64,000 nucleotides of DNA from Aalborgiella sp963841045 (GCA_963841045.1 CAWJBD010000007.1:1-64000); one strand, 5' to 3'. Counted from the stretch's first letter, positions 19,844-29,566 are shown. Notes: generated by a model not told the origin, from the letters alone. Made by a program: numbers and translations.

Positions 19844-19948
19844 ATATATCCTTTGGCCAAGATTAAAGTATTAACTGAATATTCATTGTAGTAGAAAAAG
19901 TAATCGTGTCGTATTAATATACTTAGCGCCAGTTATTAAGTTTTTAAT

Positions 19949-21052
19949 TTATCTGCGTAACCAGTTTGGTACTTTAAAACGAATCAGCATCATGTATGCC
20001 GAAACATAAATAACAACAAATAGAGCACAACATATCATCAACACCACGGTGTTATCCCAAAACAATACTGCTGGTGCCATGGTCAACAAAGCAAAGCTCC
20101 ACAACCATGGCGATGTTCGGTTGTTGCGCATCAACATTTGACGCGACGCGTCGTCATGAAACACACTGCGCACAATGCGACGGTAAATCAACTGGTGAAA
20201 ATGCAGCGCGTCTGCAACACCTGGAGATGTGCCTCTGACGGCTTTTCTGTAGATGGAAAACAAAGTTTCCCAAACAGGGTAAATCAACAAAAGCATAGGA
20301 AACCAAGGTGACACCGTTGGGTGTCGCTGTACCAAAGTAATGCTAGCAACTGCAATCACCACCCCCCATAAATATGCGCCACCATCTCCGGCAAAAATCA
20401 AGCCGCGCGGGTAATTCCAAAGCAAAAATCCAGCGGTAGCAGCAGCCAAACAGATCAACATGGCCGCCAATTGCCTGTCGCCTAATTGCAGCGCTACGTG
20501 TACCAATGCCAAACAAATCATCACCGCGACGGTACCAGCTAAGCCGTTATACCCATCGATGATATTAAATGCATGTGGTAAACCGCAGATGGCAATGATT
20601 GCCAAAGTAATGCCAACAATGGGTGTAGCCTGCATCCACACATCAATAAATGGCACCCCTATACGTGGCACACTGATACCCAACAACCAACACGCCAAAG
20701 CTGCTGATGCAGCTGTTAAGCCTAAGCGATAAACCACCGAAAGACGCTGGGTCATGTCTTCAAACGTTCCACCCAATACAGCAGGTAGCGCTATCAAGAA
20801 CCACGGCCAAATGATGGGCCATGGTGCTTTGATATTTAAATTAATTCCAATTGGGCTTGACAGCGTTAAGAAAAGCCAACTGATGAACACGCCCACCAAA
20901 ATTGCCAAGCCACCCAAGCGAGGAACTGTGCCGATGTGAAACCGTTGTGGCATATCGTCTTTATAGAGCTTTGCATGCTCTCTTCCCCAGCGTATTAAGA
21001 ACATCGCTGCGATGAGTGAGCTGATAAAACTTACCAATATGAGAGCCAACAT
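19949..21052 (-). CDS. MraY/WecA-type undecaprenyl-phosphate glycosyl-1-phosphate transferase
   Basis: A 367-residue polytopic membrane enzyme of glycosyltransferase family 4. Visible family motifs are DDMPQRFHIGTVPRLGG near residue 35-50, NIIDGYNGLAG in the central loop, FAGDGGAYLWG with catalytic-type acidic residues, and the WFPMLLLIYPVWETLFS helix. About ten hydrophobic segments are apparent. It should load a sugar phosphate onto undecaprenyl phosphate to start a surface polysaccharide or O-antigen. The motif spacing is WecA-like rather than MraY-like, but no polysaccharide genes are adjacent, so the substrate is unknown. Confidence 0.9.
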   Translation of the reverse strand: MLALILVSFISSLIAAMFLIRWGREHAKLYKDDMPQRFHIGTVPRLGGLAILVGVFISWLFLTLSSPIGINLNIKAPWPIIWPWFLIALPAVLGGTFEDMTQRLSVVYRLGLTAASAALACWLLGISVPRIGVPFIDVWMQATPIVGITLAIIAICGLPHAFNIIDGYNGLAGTVAVMICLALVHVALQLGDRQLAAMLICLAAATAGFLLWNYPRGLIFAGDGGAYLWGVVIAVASITLVQRHPTVSPWFPMLLLIYPVWETLFSIYRKAVRGTSPGVADALHFHQLIYRRIVRSVFHDDASRQMLMRNNRTSPWLWSFALLTMAPAVLFWDNTVVLMICCALFVVIYVSAYMMLIRFKVPNWLRR

Positions 21053-21382
21053 GAATCAGGTTTTTATTTTGGGGGTTTATTTAATGAACAACGTTGTTTA
21101 TATCTTTTGAACAAGTACCAAGTTATCCCCACAGAAATGTCTTTTTAATTTTTATTCAGTTTATGCCGACACCAAAGTAGCACGCTTAACCACATTGATT
21201 GAATCATCATAAGTCTATGTTTTAATTTAAAAATAATTGGTTATTCACATTAAAACAAATCCTTAATTACTACTACTATCTTAATATAAAGCTTTATATA
21301 AATACATTGAACAGCAAGTGCAAAAAAATGAAGTCTGGATAGATTGATTTTTTCATTGCTGGTTTGAATTTTTATCGCATCA
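21053..21382. other. AT-rich intergenic region downstream of gyrB with DnaA-box-like sites
   Basis: 330 bases with no gene. It contains TTATTCACA at 21241-21249, which matches the TTATNCACA DnaA-box consensus, and TTATCCCCA at 21123-21131, one mismatch. The rest is AT-rich without a clear terminator hairpin. Confidence 0.35.
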
Positions 21383-24016
21383 TTAAATATCAATGTTCCC
21401 AGCTCTGAGGGCATTGGTTTCAATGAAAATGCGTCGTGGTTCCACTTCATCACCCATGAGCATGGTGAAAACGCGGTCAGCTTCAATGGCATCATCGATT
21501 TGGACGCGTAAGAGACGGCGTACAGCAGGGTCCATGGTGGTTTCCCATAGTTGAGCAGGGTTCATCTCACCCAAGCCCTTGTAGCGCTGTCTGCTGGTGG
21601 TGCGTTCGGCTTCTGATAGCAACCATTTCATGGCAATGCGGAAGTCGTTTACTTTTTCTTCTTTTTGGCGATCACCCTCACCACGCATGACTTTTGCGCC
21701 TTCGCCTAACAGGCCGCGGAATGTGTCTGCTGCCTCGGATAAAGCAGCGTAATCCGAGCCATGCACAAAATCTTGAGTTAACACACTGCTTTTCACGTTG
21801 CCATGATGGCGACGGCTGATGCGCAAGATGGGTTTGTCTGTTCGCGCATCGAATTCACCTGCAACTTCGGCGTGACTGCCAATAGAGAGTAAGAAAGATT
21901 GCAAGGCAAGCGCAGATTTTTCTGCATCTTCAACGGTGTCTAAATTTAAATCAACACCATCTGCAATGGCACGCAAAGCTTCATCATCCATGAAGTTGCG
22001 TAAACGGGCAATAACGGCTTCTGCTAAGGCGTGTTTGCGAGCCAATTCATTCAATGTTTCACCTGTGAGTGTGCTCGGATTGTTACCACCCGTGTAAACA
22101 GATGCATCCTTTAACGCAATACGCAGCAAAAAGGCATCCAATGCGGGCGCATCTTTAATATAGAGTTCTTCTTTACCCGCTTTAACTTTGTACAAAGGTG
22201 GTTGAGCGATGTAGATGTGGCCTCGTTCAACCAATTCAGGCATTTGTCGGTAAAAGAATGTGAGTAGCAAGGTGCGAATATGCGCACCATCAACGTCCGC
22301 GTCGGTCATGATGATGATGCGGTGGTAACGAAGTTTGGCCACATTAAAGTCATCATTTCCGGTTGCACCACCGGCTTTACCAATGCCTGTTCCTAACGCA
22401 GTTATCAAGGTCAATATTTCATTGCTCGTTAATAACTTTTCATAACGCGCTTTTTCAACATTTAAAATTTTGCCGCGTAAAGGCAGAATCGCTTGAAATT
22501 TGCGATCACGACCTTGTTTGGCAGAACCACCCGCTGAGTCACCCTCGACAATGTAAATTTCACACAATGCAGGGTCTTTTTCTTGGCAGTCGGCCAATTT
22601 ACCAGGCAAACCCATACCGTCCAACACACCTTTGCGGCGCGTCATATCACGTGCTTTGCGCGCTGCTTCACGCGCACGTGCAGCTTCAATGATTTTTCCA
22701 ACAATTATTTTTGCATCTGCAGGGCGCTCTTGTAAATAATCAAACAACAACTTGCTGACAATATCTTCAACCGGGCCGCGCACTTCGGATGACACTAGCT
22801 TGTCTTTGGTCTGGCTTGAGAATTTGGGTTCAGGAACCTTGACGCTCAAGACACAGCACAAACCTTCACGCATGTCATCACCAGTGACTTCAACTTTTGC
22901 TTTTTTAGCGATTTCGTTGTCGTCAATGTATTTATTGATGACACGCGTCATAGCGGCGCGTAAACCGGTTAAATGCGTACCACCATCGCGCTGTGGAATG
23001 TTGTTGGTAAAGCACAAGACTTGCTCGTTGTAGCCACTGTTCCATTGCATGGCCACTTCAACACCAATGTTGGTGTTTTGGTCGGATTGACGATCACCCA
23101 TGGCGTGGAAGATGTTGGGATTCAACACCTGCTTGCCTTTGTTGATGAAGTTCACAAATCCTTTGACACCACCTGCGCCGGAGAAATCATCTTCTTTGCC
23201 AGAGCGCTCATCTTTTAAACGGATCTTCACTCCGTTATTCAAGAAGCTCAGTTCGCGCAGCCGTTTGCTGAGTATTTCGTAATGAAAATCATTGTTTTGT
23301 TGGAAGATGCTGGTGTCAGGTAAAAAGTGCACTTCTGTGCCACGTTTTTCCGTATCACCAATCACCTTCATCGGCGATACATCAACACCATCAACGGTTT
23401 CAACAATGCGATTTTGTACAAAGCCGCGAGAGAATTCCATCACGTGTACTTTTCCATCGCGGCGGATGGTGAGGCGCAGCATGGTTGACAAGGCATTCAC
23501 ACAACTCACACCCACACCATGCAAACCACCCGAAACCTTGTAGCTGTTTTGGTTGAATTTACCGCCCGCGTGCAATTCGGTTAACGCTATTTCAGCAGCA
23601 GAACGTTTGGGCTCGTGCTTGTCATCCATTTTGACGCCGGTTGGAATACCACGGCCATTGTCAACTACAGATACAGAGTTATCAGTATGAATGGTGACCA
23701 AAATATCGTCACAATGTCCTGCCAAAGATTCATCAATAGAGTTGTCAACCACTTCAAATACCAAGTGGTGTAAACCAGTGCCGTCTGATGTGTCGCCAAT
23801 GTACATACCAGGACGTTTACGTACCGCTTCTAAGCCCTCTAGAATTTGAATTGAGCCTTCACCGTAGGCCTCAGTAGCGCCAGCTTGGTTGGTATCAATG
23901 GTGGGCTGAAAGTTGGCACTGTCACCGCTGACATCACCTAAATTAACTCCCTCACCTATTGTGCGTTCTGCAACTGCATCCAGTGAATTTTCAACAGGTT
24001 TGATTTCTTCGGTCAT
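21383..24016 (-). CDS. gyrB: DNA gyrase subunit B
   Basis: ATPase subunit of DNA gyrase. Residues from about 55 show the GHKL ATPase fold (VFEVVDNSIDESLAGH, DNGRGIPTG, HAGGKFNQNSYKVSGGLHGVG). The Toprim domain shows EGDSAGGSAKQGRD and a DVDG metal site (MTDADVDGAHI). The C-terminus ends RRIFIETNALRAGNIDI. At 877 residues it is longer than the usual ~800: an acidic N-terminal extension of about 50 residues precedes the conserved SIQILEGLEAVRKRPGMYIG, and the C-terminal part carries the insertion common in Gram-negative GyrB. It follows dnaN in the usual dnaA-dnaN-gyrB order. Confidence 0.97.
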   Translation of the reverse strand: MTEEIKPVENSLDAVAERTIGEGVNLGDVSGDSANFQPTIDTNQAGATEAYGEGSIQILEGLEAVRKRPGMYIGDTSDGTGLHHLVFEVVDNSIDESLAGHCDDILVTIHTDNSVSVVDNGRGIPTGVKMDDKHEPKRSAAEIALTELHAGGKFNQNSYKVSGGLHGVGVSCVNALSTMLRLTIRRDGKVHVMEFSRGFVQNRIVETVDGVDVSPMKVIGDTEKRGTEVHFLPDTSIFQQNNDFHYEILSKRLRELSFLNNGVKIRLKDERSGKEDDFSGAGGVKGFVNFINKGKQVLNPNIFHAMGDRQSDQNTNIGVEVAMQWNSGYNEQVLCFTNNIPQRDGGTHLTGLRAAMTRVINKYIDDNEIAKKAKVEVTGDDMREGLCCVLSVKVPEPKFSSQTKDKLVSSEVRGPVEDIVSKLLFDYLQERPADAKIIVGKIIEAARAREAARKARDMTRRKGVLDGMGLPGKLADCQEKDPALCEIYIVEGDSAGGSAKQGRDRKFQAILPLRGKILNVEKARYEKLLTSNEILTLITALGTGIGKAGGATGNDDFNVAKLRYHRIIIMTDADVDGAHIRTLLLTFFYRQMPELVERGHIYIAQPPLYKVKAGKEELYIKDAPALDAFLLRIALKDASVYTGGNNPSTLTGETLNELARKHALAEAVIARLRNFMDDEALRAIADGVDLNLDTVEDAEKSALALQSFLLSIGSHAEVAGEFDARTDKPILRISRRHHGNVKSSVLTQDFVHGSDYAALSEAADTFRGLLGEGAKVMRGEGDRQKEEKVNDFRIAMKWLLSEAERTTSRQRYKGLGEMNPAQLWETTMDPAVRRLLRVQIDDAIEADRVFTMLMGDEVEPRRIFIETNALRAGNIDI

Positions 24017-24096
24017 TTCAAATTTCTCTAACGTAAAACATAAAACTTTAATTAACAGGATTAAAAAGGGTTAATTTCTTAATCTTTAGAATGACC

Positions 24097-24120
24097 AAAC
24101 CCCCTTGATTTAGGGGGTTT
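24097..24120. terminator. Perfect 8-bp stem-loop between dnaN and gyrB
   Basis: AAACCCCC, an 8-nt loop, then GGGGGTTT. It lies just beyond repeat copy R2, downstream of dnaN in the transcription direction. The T-run is weak on the minus strand, so it may attenuate rather than fully stop transcription into gyrB. Confidence 0.55.
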
Positions 24121-24123
24121 TAA

Positions 24124-24171
24124 GGCTGTAGCCGGCTAATTTGTTGCCTATATTGCTATATTATTAATAGC
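24124..24171 (-). repeat. 3'-end intergenic repeat element, copy R2
   Basis: Abuts the 3' end of dnaN; the dnaN stop codon (24173-24175) is immediately adjacent to the hairpin arm. On the minus strand: GCTATTAATAATATAGC, GGCAA, and a TAGCCGGCTACAGCC tail. Same subfamily as R1 and R3. Confidence 0.85.
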
Positions 24172-24172
24172 G

Positions 24173-25279
24173 CTATATGCGCATTGGCATCACCACATAT
24201 TTAAAGGATGTGTTATCAGGAATGGTGATCAGAGCAGAACTATTGCCATCCGAAAGCTCCAACTTAACCATCTCTTGGCTCATATTCGATAAAGCATCAA
24301 TCAAATAAGTCACATTGAAACCAATTTCAATTTCATCACCAGCGTAGTCAATATCCAATTCATCGACAGCTTCTTCTTGTTCTGCATTGTTGGATGCAAT
24401 GCGCAATGTGCCCGGTTCAATGTTCAATCGCACGCCTTTGAACTTATCACTGGTCAAGATGGCGGTACGCTGCAAGGATGCCAATAACGGCGCGCGTCCA
24501 ACAACGATTGTGTTCTTATGGTTCTTTGGAATGACGCGGTTGTAATCGGGGAATTTACCTTCAACAAGTTTGGTGACAAACTCCATACCATCGAATCGAA
24601 ATTTTGCTTGGTTGCTGGCAAATTGAAACTCAATTGCGCCTTCTTTGTCACTCAGCAAACGTTGCATTTCAATTACTGTTTTCCGCGGCAATATCACTTC
24701 TTGTTTAGGTACTTCAATGTCTAAAGTAGCGGTAGCAAAAGCAAGACGATGCCCATCGGTTGCGACGATGCTCAATTGCGTGCCTTCTGCAACAAACAAA
24801 ATGCCATTGAGGTAGTAGCGAATATCGTGAACGGCCATTGCAAACGCAACTTGATTCAATAATTCTCGCAATACCTTTTGCGGCACACTGAAAGCGGGAC
24901 CCAGGTTCGATGATTCTTGTACCAGTGGAAAATCCTCTGCTGGCAAAGTTTGCAATGTAAATTTACTTTTACCGCCTTTGAGAATCAATTTGGATGCGCT
25001 GGATTCAATTGAGACCATTTGATCGGCTGGCATGGTACGCAAAATATCAATTAATTTACGTGCGCCCACAGTTGTAGTGAAATCACCGCTGTCGCCATCA
25101 AACTCTGCGTTGGTGCGGATTTGAATTTCCAAATCACTGGTGGTGAGTTGAATTTTGTCTGCGATTTTGCGAATTAAAACATTGGCCAAAATAGGTAAAG
25201 TGTGACGTCTCTCAACAATACCTGCGACCGATTGCAGTGCGCCCAGCACTTTTTCTTGGGTTGATTTCAATACGATCAT
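24173..25279 (-). CDS. dnaN: DNA polymerase III sliding clamp (beta subunit)
   Basis: Ring-shaped processivity factor for DNA polymerase III. The 368-residue protein has the three-fold clamp organisation, with recognisable segments LPILANVLIRK, ATDGHRLAFA near the middle, and the C-terminal YVVMPMRI that closes the third domain and binds clamp partners. Start at 25279 gives the standard N-terminus MIVLKSTQEKVL. It lies 120 bp downstream of dnaA. A perfect TTAAAAC-CA-GTTTTAA palindrome sits in that gap at 25359-25374. Confidence 0.97.
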   Translation of the reverse strand: MIVLKSTQEKVLGALQSVAGIVERRHTLPILANVLIRKIADKIQLTTSDLEIQIRTNAEFDGDSGDFTTTVGARKLIDILRTMPADQMVSIESSASKLILKGGKSKFTLQTLPAEDFPLVQESSNLGPAFSVPQKVLRELLNQVAFAMAVHDIRYYLNGILFVAEGTQLSIVATDGHRLAFATATLDIEVPKQEVILPRKTVIEMQRLLSDKEGAIEFQFASNQAKFRFDGMEFVTKLVEGKFPDYNRVIPKNHKNTIVVGRAPLLASLQRTAILTSDKFKGVRLNIEPGTLRIASNNAEQEEAVDELDIDYAGDEIEIGFNVTYLIDALSNMSQEMVKLELSDGNSSALITIPDNTSFKYVVMPMRI

Positions 25280-25399
25280 GCTTGTCCCTTTTTTATCCTA
25301 ATTTGACCTGTTATTTTTGCTTAAAACTTAACACCTCATTTTAACCGTATACAGGGCCTTAAAACCAGTTTTAACCCCGTTTGAGACGTGTGTTCAGGC

Positions 25400-26855
25400 T
25401 TAACCCTTCAGGGTTTGCTCCAGCACGTGCAATTGCTGGTTAAGCTCGGTCATTTGCAGGCGTTCTGCGGTCATTTTTCGAACCGCATGCAAAACAGTGG
25501 TATGGTCGCGACCACCAAACATTTCCCCTATTTCAGGCAAGCTTTTTTGCGTCAGTTCCTTTGCCAAATACATGGCGATTTGTCGGGGACGCGCTATAGA
25601 AGCAGGGCGTTTTTTTGAATACATGTCACCAATTTTGATTTTGTAATAATCGGCGACTGTTTTTTGGATGTTTTCAACCGAAATTTGACGGTTTTGAATG
25701 GACAACAAGATCCCGCAAAGCCTCGCGCGCCAATGCAATTGAGATGTCTTTTTGGTTGAATCTTGAGTAAGCCATGATTTTGCGCAAAGCGCCCTCAAGC
25801 TCGCGCACATTGGATCGGACATTCTTGGCGACAAAAAAGGCGACCTCTTCGGGCATTTCCGCCCCTTCAGCCCGCGCTTTGTTGATCAAAATCGCCACCC
25901 GCATTTCCAGTTCTGGCGGTTCTATGGCTACTGTCAACCCCGAATCAAAGCGAGAAACCAAGCGCTCATGGATATCGGTTAAACCTTTGGGGTAGGTGTC
26001 GCTGGTCATCACCAAATGCGATTTACGCGCTAACAATGCTTCAAACGCATTAAAAAACTCTTCTTGTGTCCGTTCTTTATTGGCAAAAAATTGAACATCA
26101 TCAATTAACAACAAATCCAACGAGTGGTAACGCTCTTTAAATTCATCAAATGCTTTGCGTTGGTAGGCTTTAACCACATCTGTGACAAATTGCTCCGCAT
26201 GGATGTAGAGAACTTTGGCATTTGGTTTGTCAACCAGCAGCTGATTGCCAATGGCATGCATCAAATGTGTTTTACCTAAGCCCACACCACCATAGATGAA
26301 CAGCGGGTTGTACAGCAAGCCAGGCGCATTTGAAATGTGCAATGCGGCCGCTCTTGCCATGCGGTTGGCCGTGCCTTCAATTAAGTTTTCAAAGGTCAGG
26401 GCTGAGTTGAGACGGTTTTTCAAGGGCGCAGAGCTTGGATTCAATCCACTTTCACCACCCCCCATTTCCAAAGATTCGCTGGGGACACCAAATGGAACGC
26501 CAAACTCGGACGAGTTGTTGACTTGTTTGGGTTTTGCAGCGAGCTCACGAGGCGTGAGTGCCAAATCCATCGCAATTTGTTGGCCAGAGAGCAAGCTCAA
26601 CAAGGTGTTGATGCGTTTGGCATATTGCGTGCGCACCCAATCGAGCTTGAAGCGATTGGCCACAAAAAGGGTAAATTGTGTCAAATCATCATTGGCTTTG
26701 ATAACCAATGGCTTTATCCAGGTATTAAATTGCTGCTCAGGTAACTCTTGTGCCAACACATCCAAGCATGCCCCCCATAAAGCCTTGGCACCACTGTTCT
26801 GGTTTGGGTCTTCGCTAAAAATTTCAGAAAAGGGGGGAGAACGCTCAAAAGTCAT
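25400..26855 (-). CDS. dnaA: Chromosomal replication initiator DnaA (frame broken by one base)
   Basis: Initiator that binds DnaA boxes and opens oriC. The upstream frame carries domain I (LPEQQFNTWIKPL), the AAA+ Walker A (GGVGLGKTHLMHAIGN), Walker B (LLLIDDVQFF) and sensor regions (RLVSRFDSGL, SNVRELEGALRK). The downstream frame carries the end of domain III and all of domain IV, including the box-recognition signature GGRDHTTVLHAV. The frames meet at about 25704-25709: removing one base restores ALRDL-LSIQNRQIS and a 484-residue protein. The ATG at 26855 is preferred over a TTG at 26900, though neither has a strong Shine-Dalgarno. Because dnaA is essential and the C-terminal half is perfectly conserved, a sequencing insertion is more likely than a real mutation. 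Confidence 0.93.
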
Positions 26856-26865
26856 TTTGTGTTTT

Positions 26866-26941
26866 TGTGGATAAGCTGTATTGCTTAACGCAATTGGCAA
26901 TAGTTTATCCCAAGTTTATCCACAAAAATTTTTTACTTTAA
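26866..26941. other. Probable origin of replication (oriC)
   Basis: Directly upstream of dnaA: a perfect DnaA box on the minus strand (26866-26874), a degenerate box TTATCCCAA (26905-26913), and a perfect TTATCCACA on the plus strand (26916-26924) followed by the AT-rich stretch AAAAATTTTTTACTTTA. The same boxes would allow DnaA autoregulation. The region is short for a full oriC. Confidence 0.55.
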
Positions 26942-26955
26942 GTTCCTCTGGGTGT

Positions 26956-28326
26956 TTATGCTAACGATTGTGGCGATTTGATTTTATTTGCGCTTAAATC
27001 GATTAAAACCATGGTTCCACGATTGACCCGTGAGCGCAAGGTAACTGTAAAACCCAGTAAGCGAGCCAATTCGGCCACAATGGACAAGCCTAAGCCAAAA
27101 CCATCATTGGTACCATTTTGTGCTTTACTTTTGTAAAAAGCCTCGAATACCAAGCCTTGCTCATGGTCTGGGATGCCCAAGCCGGTGTCCCACACTTCAA
27201 TTTGTAATCTTTTGGGTTGGTAACGCCTAATTGCTACCAAGATTCCGCCTTTGTTAGAGTATTTAATGGCATTGCCTATGACATTGCCAAGCAGGCGTGA
27301 AAACAATACAGGGTCAGTTTCTAGTGTGGCGTCTAGCAAATGCGTACGCAGCTCCAGACCTTTGTTCAGCGCCACACCATGATGTTGCATACAAACTTCT
27401 TCAATCAGGGATTTCAGTTGCACAGATTGAAGCTTCACCGCTGTTTGGTTTTGGTTGAGTTCCGCCAAGTCAAACAAAGCGTTGAATTGTGAAAGCACTT
27501 CTCGTGTAGCGCTGGCAATTTTGGGCGTGATCTCGTTTGATAAGTGTGGATCTTCTAGTAGCCACTTGGTGTAGATATCCAGCGCCAATACGGGTTGACG
27601 CATATCGTGCGCTGTACAAGCCAAAATTCGATTTTTCGATTCAATTGCAGCCAGTGCCGAGTCGCGCTCTTGAGTGGTGGACTTTAACAGTGCAGTGTTT
27701 TGAAACTGTAGCGTTAATGTTGTGATGTGAGATTTGTTCAATTGTTCGCCAAACCTTAAGAGCACAAAGCCTAAGATTAACGAAACTAAAAATAATATGG
27801 TGTGATTTAAAGAGAAAGAAAAATCATGATCAACAAACCAACGCATTAAAAACGCAAGCAACAAACCACCAATGAAGCTTGCAATAAATAGACGCATCGA
27901 TGGCAAATGACGAGACAAATAAATGGTTGATGCTGTGGCGTAAACCAAAATAATGACATAGCCCAATAGCTCGGTATTAGACGGCGTTTGATCGTTGACT
28001 AAAAAAGTGGTCAACCCCCAAGTTAAGCCAATCATGCCAACCACATATATGTGTGACAAATAAAAACGGGATGCCTCGTAAGGAGAGAGTTTTTTCGATT
28101 TCTTAAAAAACCAAATTCGCGTGATAAAAACAAATACGTGCACCAACAAAACGCCAAACCAAATGGGGAATGTTTTGTGTGTCCAAAGCAAAGCGAAGAA
28201 CGCAAACGACGCCAAAATAGCAGAGGATTGGGTTCCCAGCACCAAGGCAATTTCTTGTTGAATGCTTTCGGACTCTATCCATTCGTCCATTGGTGTTTTG
28301 TTGGGCGTGTTTGTATGGCGTTTCAT
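26956..28326 (-). CDS. Membrane sensor histidine kinase (orphan)
   Basis: About 456 residues. The N-terminal half has roughly six or seven hydrophobic segments (for example ILASFAFFALLW, MIGLTWGLTTFLV, HTILFLVSLILGFVLL). The cytoplasmic part has an H-box (CTAHDMRQPVLAL), N-box (GNVIGNAIKYS), G1 (VWDTGLGIPD) and G2 (GFGLGLSIV), so it should autophosphorylate and act as a kinase. No response regulator is adjacent. An upstream TTG at 28335 is possible; the ATG at 28326 is preferred. It begins 14 bases after the stop of the OleA-like gene, so the two are probably co-transcribed. The signal is unknown. Confidence 0.85.
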   Translation of the reverse strand: MKRHTNTPNKTPMDEWIESESIQQEIALVLGTQSSAILASFAFFALLWTHKTFPIWFGVLLVHVFVFITRIWFFKKSKKLSPYEASRFYLSHIYVVGMIGLTWGLTTFLVNDQTPSNTELLGYVIILVYATASTIYLSRHLPSMRLFIASFIGGLLLAFLMRWFVDHDFSFSLNHTILFLVSLILGFVLLRFGEQLNKSHITTLTLQFQNTALLKSTTQERDSALAAIESKNRILACTAHDMRQPVLALDIYTKWLLEDPHLSNEITPKIASATREVLSQFNALFDLAELNQNQTAVKLQSVQLKSLIEEVCMQHHGVALNKGLELRTHLLDATLETDPVLFSRLLGNVIGNAIKYSNKGGILVAIRRYQPKRLQIEVWDTGLGIPDHEQGLVFEAFYKSKAQNGTNDGFGLGLSIVAELARLLGFTVTLRSRVNRGTMVLIDLSANKIKSPQSLA

Positions 28327-28339
28327 TTTTGACAAATCT

Positions 28340-29356
28340 TTACCAAAGCACTTCTACCATCATAGAGTTTAAGCCGCTACCGGCACCAACCAAGGCAATT
28401 TTCTTTCCCGATTTAAGTCGCCCCATTTCTTCTAATTTTGACAAAGTAAAAGGCAGTGAAGCGGAAGCCATGTTTCCATATTCAGGATAGGTGCGCAACA
28501 CTTTTTTTTCATCAATACCCAGTGTTTTGATGGCATCGTTGATATAGGATTTACCCACTTGATGAAAGACAATTTCATCAAAACTATTCAAATCCCACCC
28601 GAACTCTGCTTGCGATCGTTGAAAGGTTTTGGATTTGAGCACAACAGCTTGTTTTAATAATTGAGGAGCATCTGTTTCCATTCTGTCATGCCAACCGCAA
28701 CACAGTCGATTGTGTTCGGTGGCTGCAAGCGTCATCATGGATTGAATGGGGTGTCCTGATGGAGCAGCATCTCGATGCGATAACACCATGGCTACACCGC
28801 CGGAACCTAAAGTCAGCGTTGCCAATTGACTGCGCACCTCTTCAGCACTTGCGCTAGTATTTTCTAAGCGTTTTAAAGTGGACTCTAAGCCCTGGTGACC
28901 ACTTTCACCTGACACGATGAGAGCATGTTTCAACAGGCCCACTTCAATCATGCTGGCCGCAACTTGCATGCCATTTAAAAACCCCAAACAAGCACTACCC
29001 ACATCGAAATTGATGCATTCTGTCGCTAACTTCAAATTACCATGAACTATGCTGGCAATGGAGGGCTCAATAAAATCTTTGGTGATGGACGTGCTGATAA
29101 TGGCACCAATATCGCTTCTTGATAACCCCGATTTTTGAATCACTTTTTCAGCCACCTCGGTGGCAACATCGCTGGGTTGAGTATCACCACTCCAAAAACG
29201 ACGCTCCTTTATGCCAGTCATTCTTTCTAAAACATTCAGCGGCAAATGAACTCGCTTTAATGTATTCGCCAACCTTGATGCTATTTCTGATGAGCTGACT
29301 GTACAGGGCGCTTCTAGATGGGCAACTGTATGAATGGAGACTTTAGTAAACAACAT
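28340..29356 (-). CDS. 3-oxoacyl-ACP synthase III family enzyme, OleA-like
   Basis: A 338-residue thiolase-fold condensing enzyme. The nucleophile is Cys123 in FDVGSACLGF; His in VFHQVGKSY and Asn in YGNMASASLP complete the triad. Glu97 in TKDFIEPSIASIVHGNL lies 26 residues before the Cys, the same spacing as the catalytic Glu117/Cys143 pair of Xanthomonas OleA, which performs head-to-head condensation of two fatty acyl-CoAs. That makes OleA more likely than FabH. OleB, OleC and OleD, needed to make long-chain olefins, are not nearby; the next gene is a histidine kinase 14 bases away. A beta-keto-acid or beta-lactone-type signal lipid is possible but speculative. Confidence 0.75.
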   Translation of the reverse strand: MLFTKVSIHTVAHLEAPCTVSSSEIASRLANTLKRVHLPLNVLERMTGIKERRFWSGDTQPSDVATEVAEKVIQKSGLSRSDIGAIISTSITKDFIEPSIASIVHGNLKLATECINFDVGSACLGFLNGMQVAASMIEVGLLKHALIVSGESGHQGLESTLKRLENTSASAEEVRSQLATLTLGSGGVAMVLSHRDAAPSGHPIQSMMTLAATEHNRLCCGWHDRMETDAPQLLKQAVVLKSKTFQRSQAEFGWDLNSFDEIVFHQVGKSYINDAIKTLGIDEKKVLRTYPEYGNMASASLPFTLSKLEEMGRLKSGKKIALVGAGSGLNSMMVEVLW

Positions 29357-29540
29357 TAAATACTTAATAGATCGGGTAAAAAAGGCGGTTTTAAGCGCTG
29401 AAAACTAAACTTTCACTCGTGAAAATGGACAAAGCGGCCTTTTTGTTACCTGTGACAATAAGCTTTGCTTGTAATTAATATCCATATTACAGGTTTGCTT
29501 GTGATTGGTGGGATGATCCAAAGGGCATTAGAAGAAAATT

Positions 29541-29546
29541 TATAAT
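29541..29546 (+). promoter_or_regulatory. Putative -10 element of the mnmG operon
   Basis: A perfect TATAAT 20 bases before the mnmG start in the divergent gap with the OleA-like gene; no good -35 box is seen. Confidence 0.35.
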
Positions 29547-29566
29547 CACCAACAAACTAAAAACCC

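Noticed and set aside
25704..25709. Programmed ribosomal frameshift in dnaA
   Set aside because: No slippery run, stop-codon context or downstream structure like prfB is seen, and nine other breaks in unrelated genes show the same one-base excess; a sequence error is simpler.
28340..29356. Housekeeping FabH
   Set aside because: The Glu97/Cys123 spacing, sequence around the Cys and isolated position away from plsX/fabD/fabG favour an OleA-like enzyme.
29357..29566. Origin of replication in the divergent gap before mnmG
   Set aside because: Gene polarity switches here, but there is no TTATNCACA box, whereas perfect boxes lie at the dnaA promoter.
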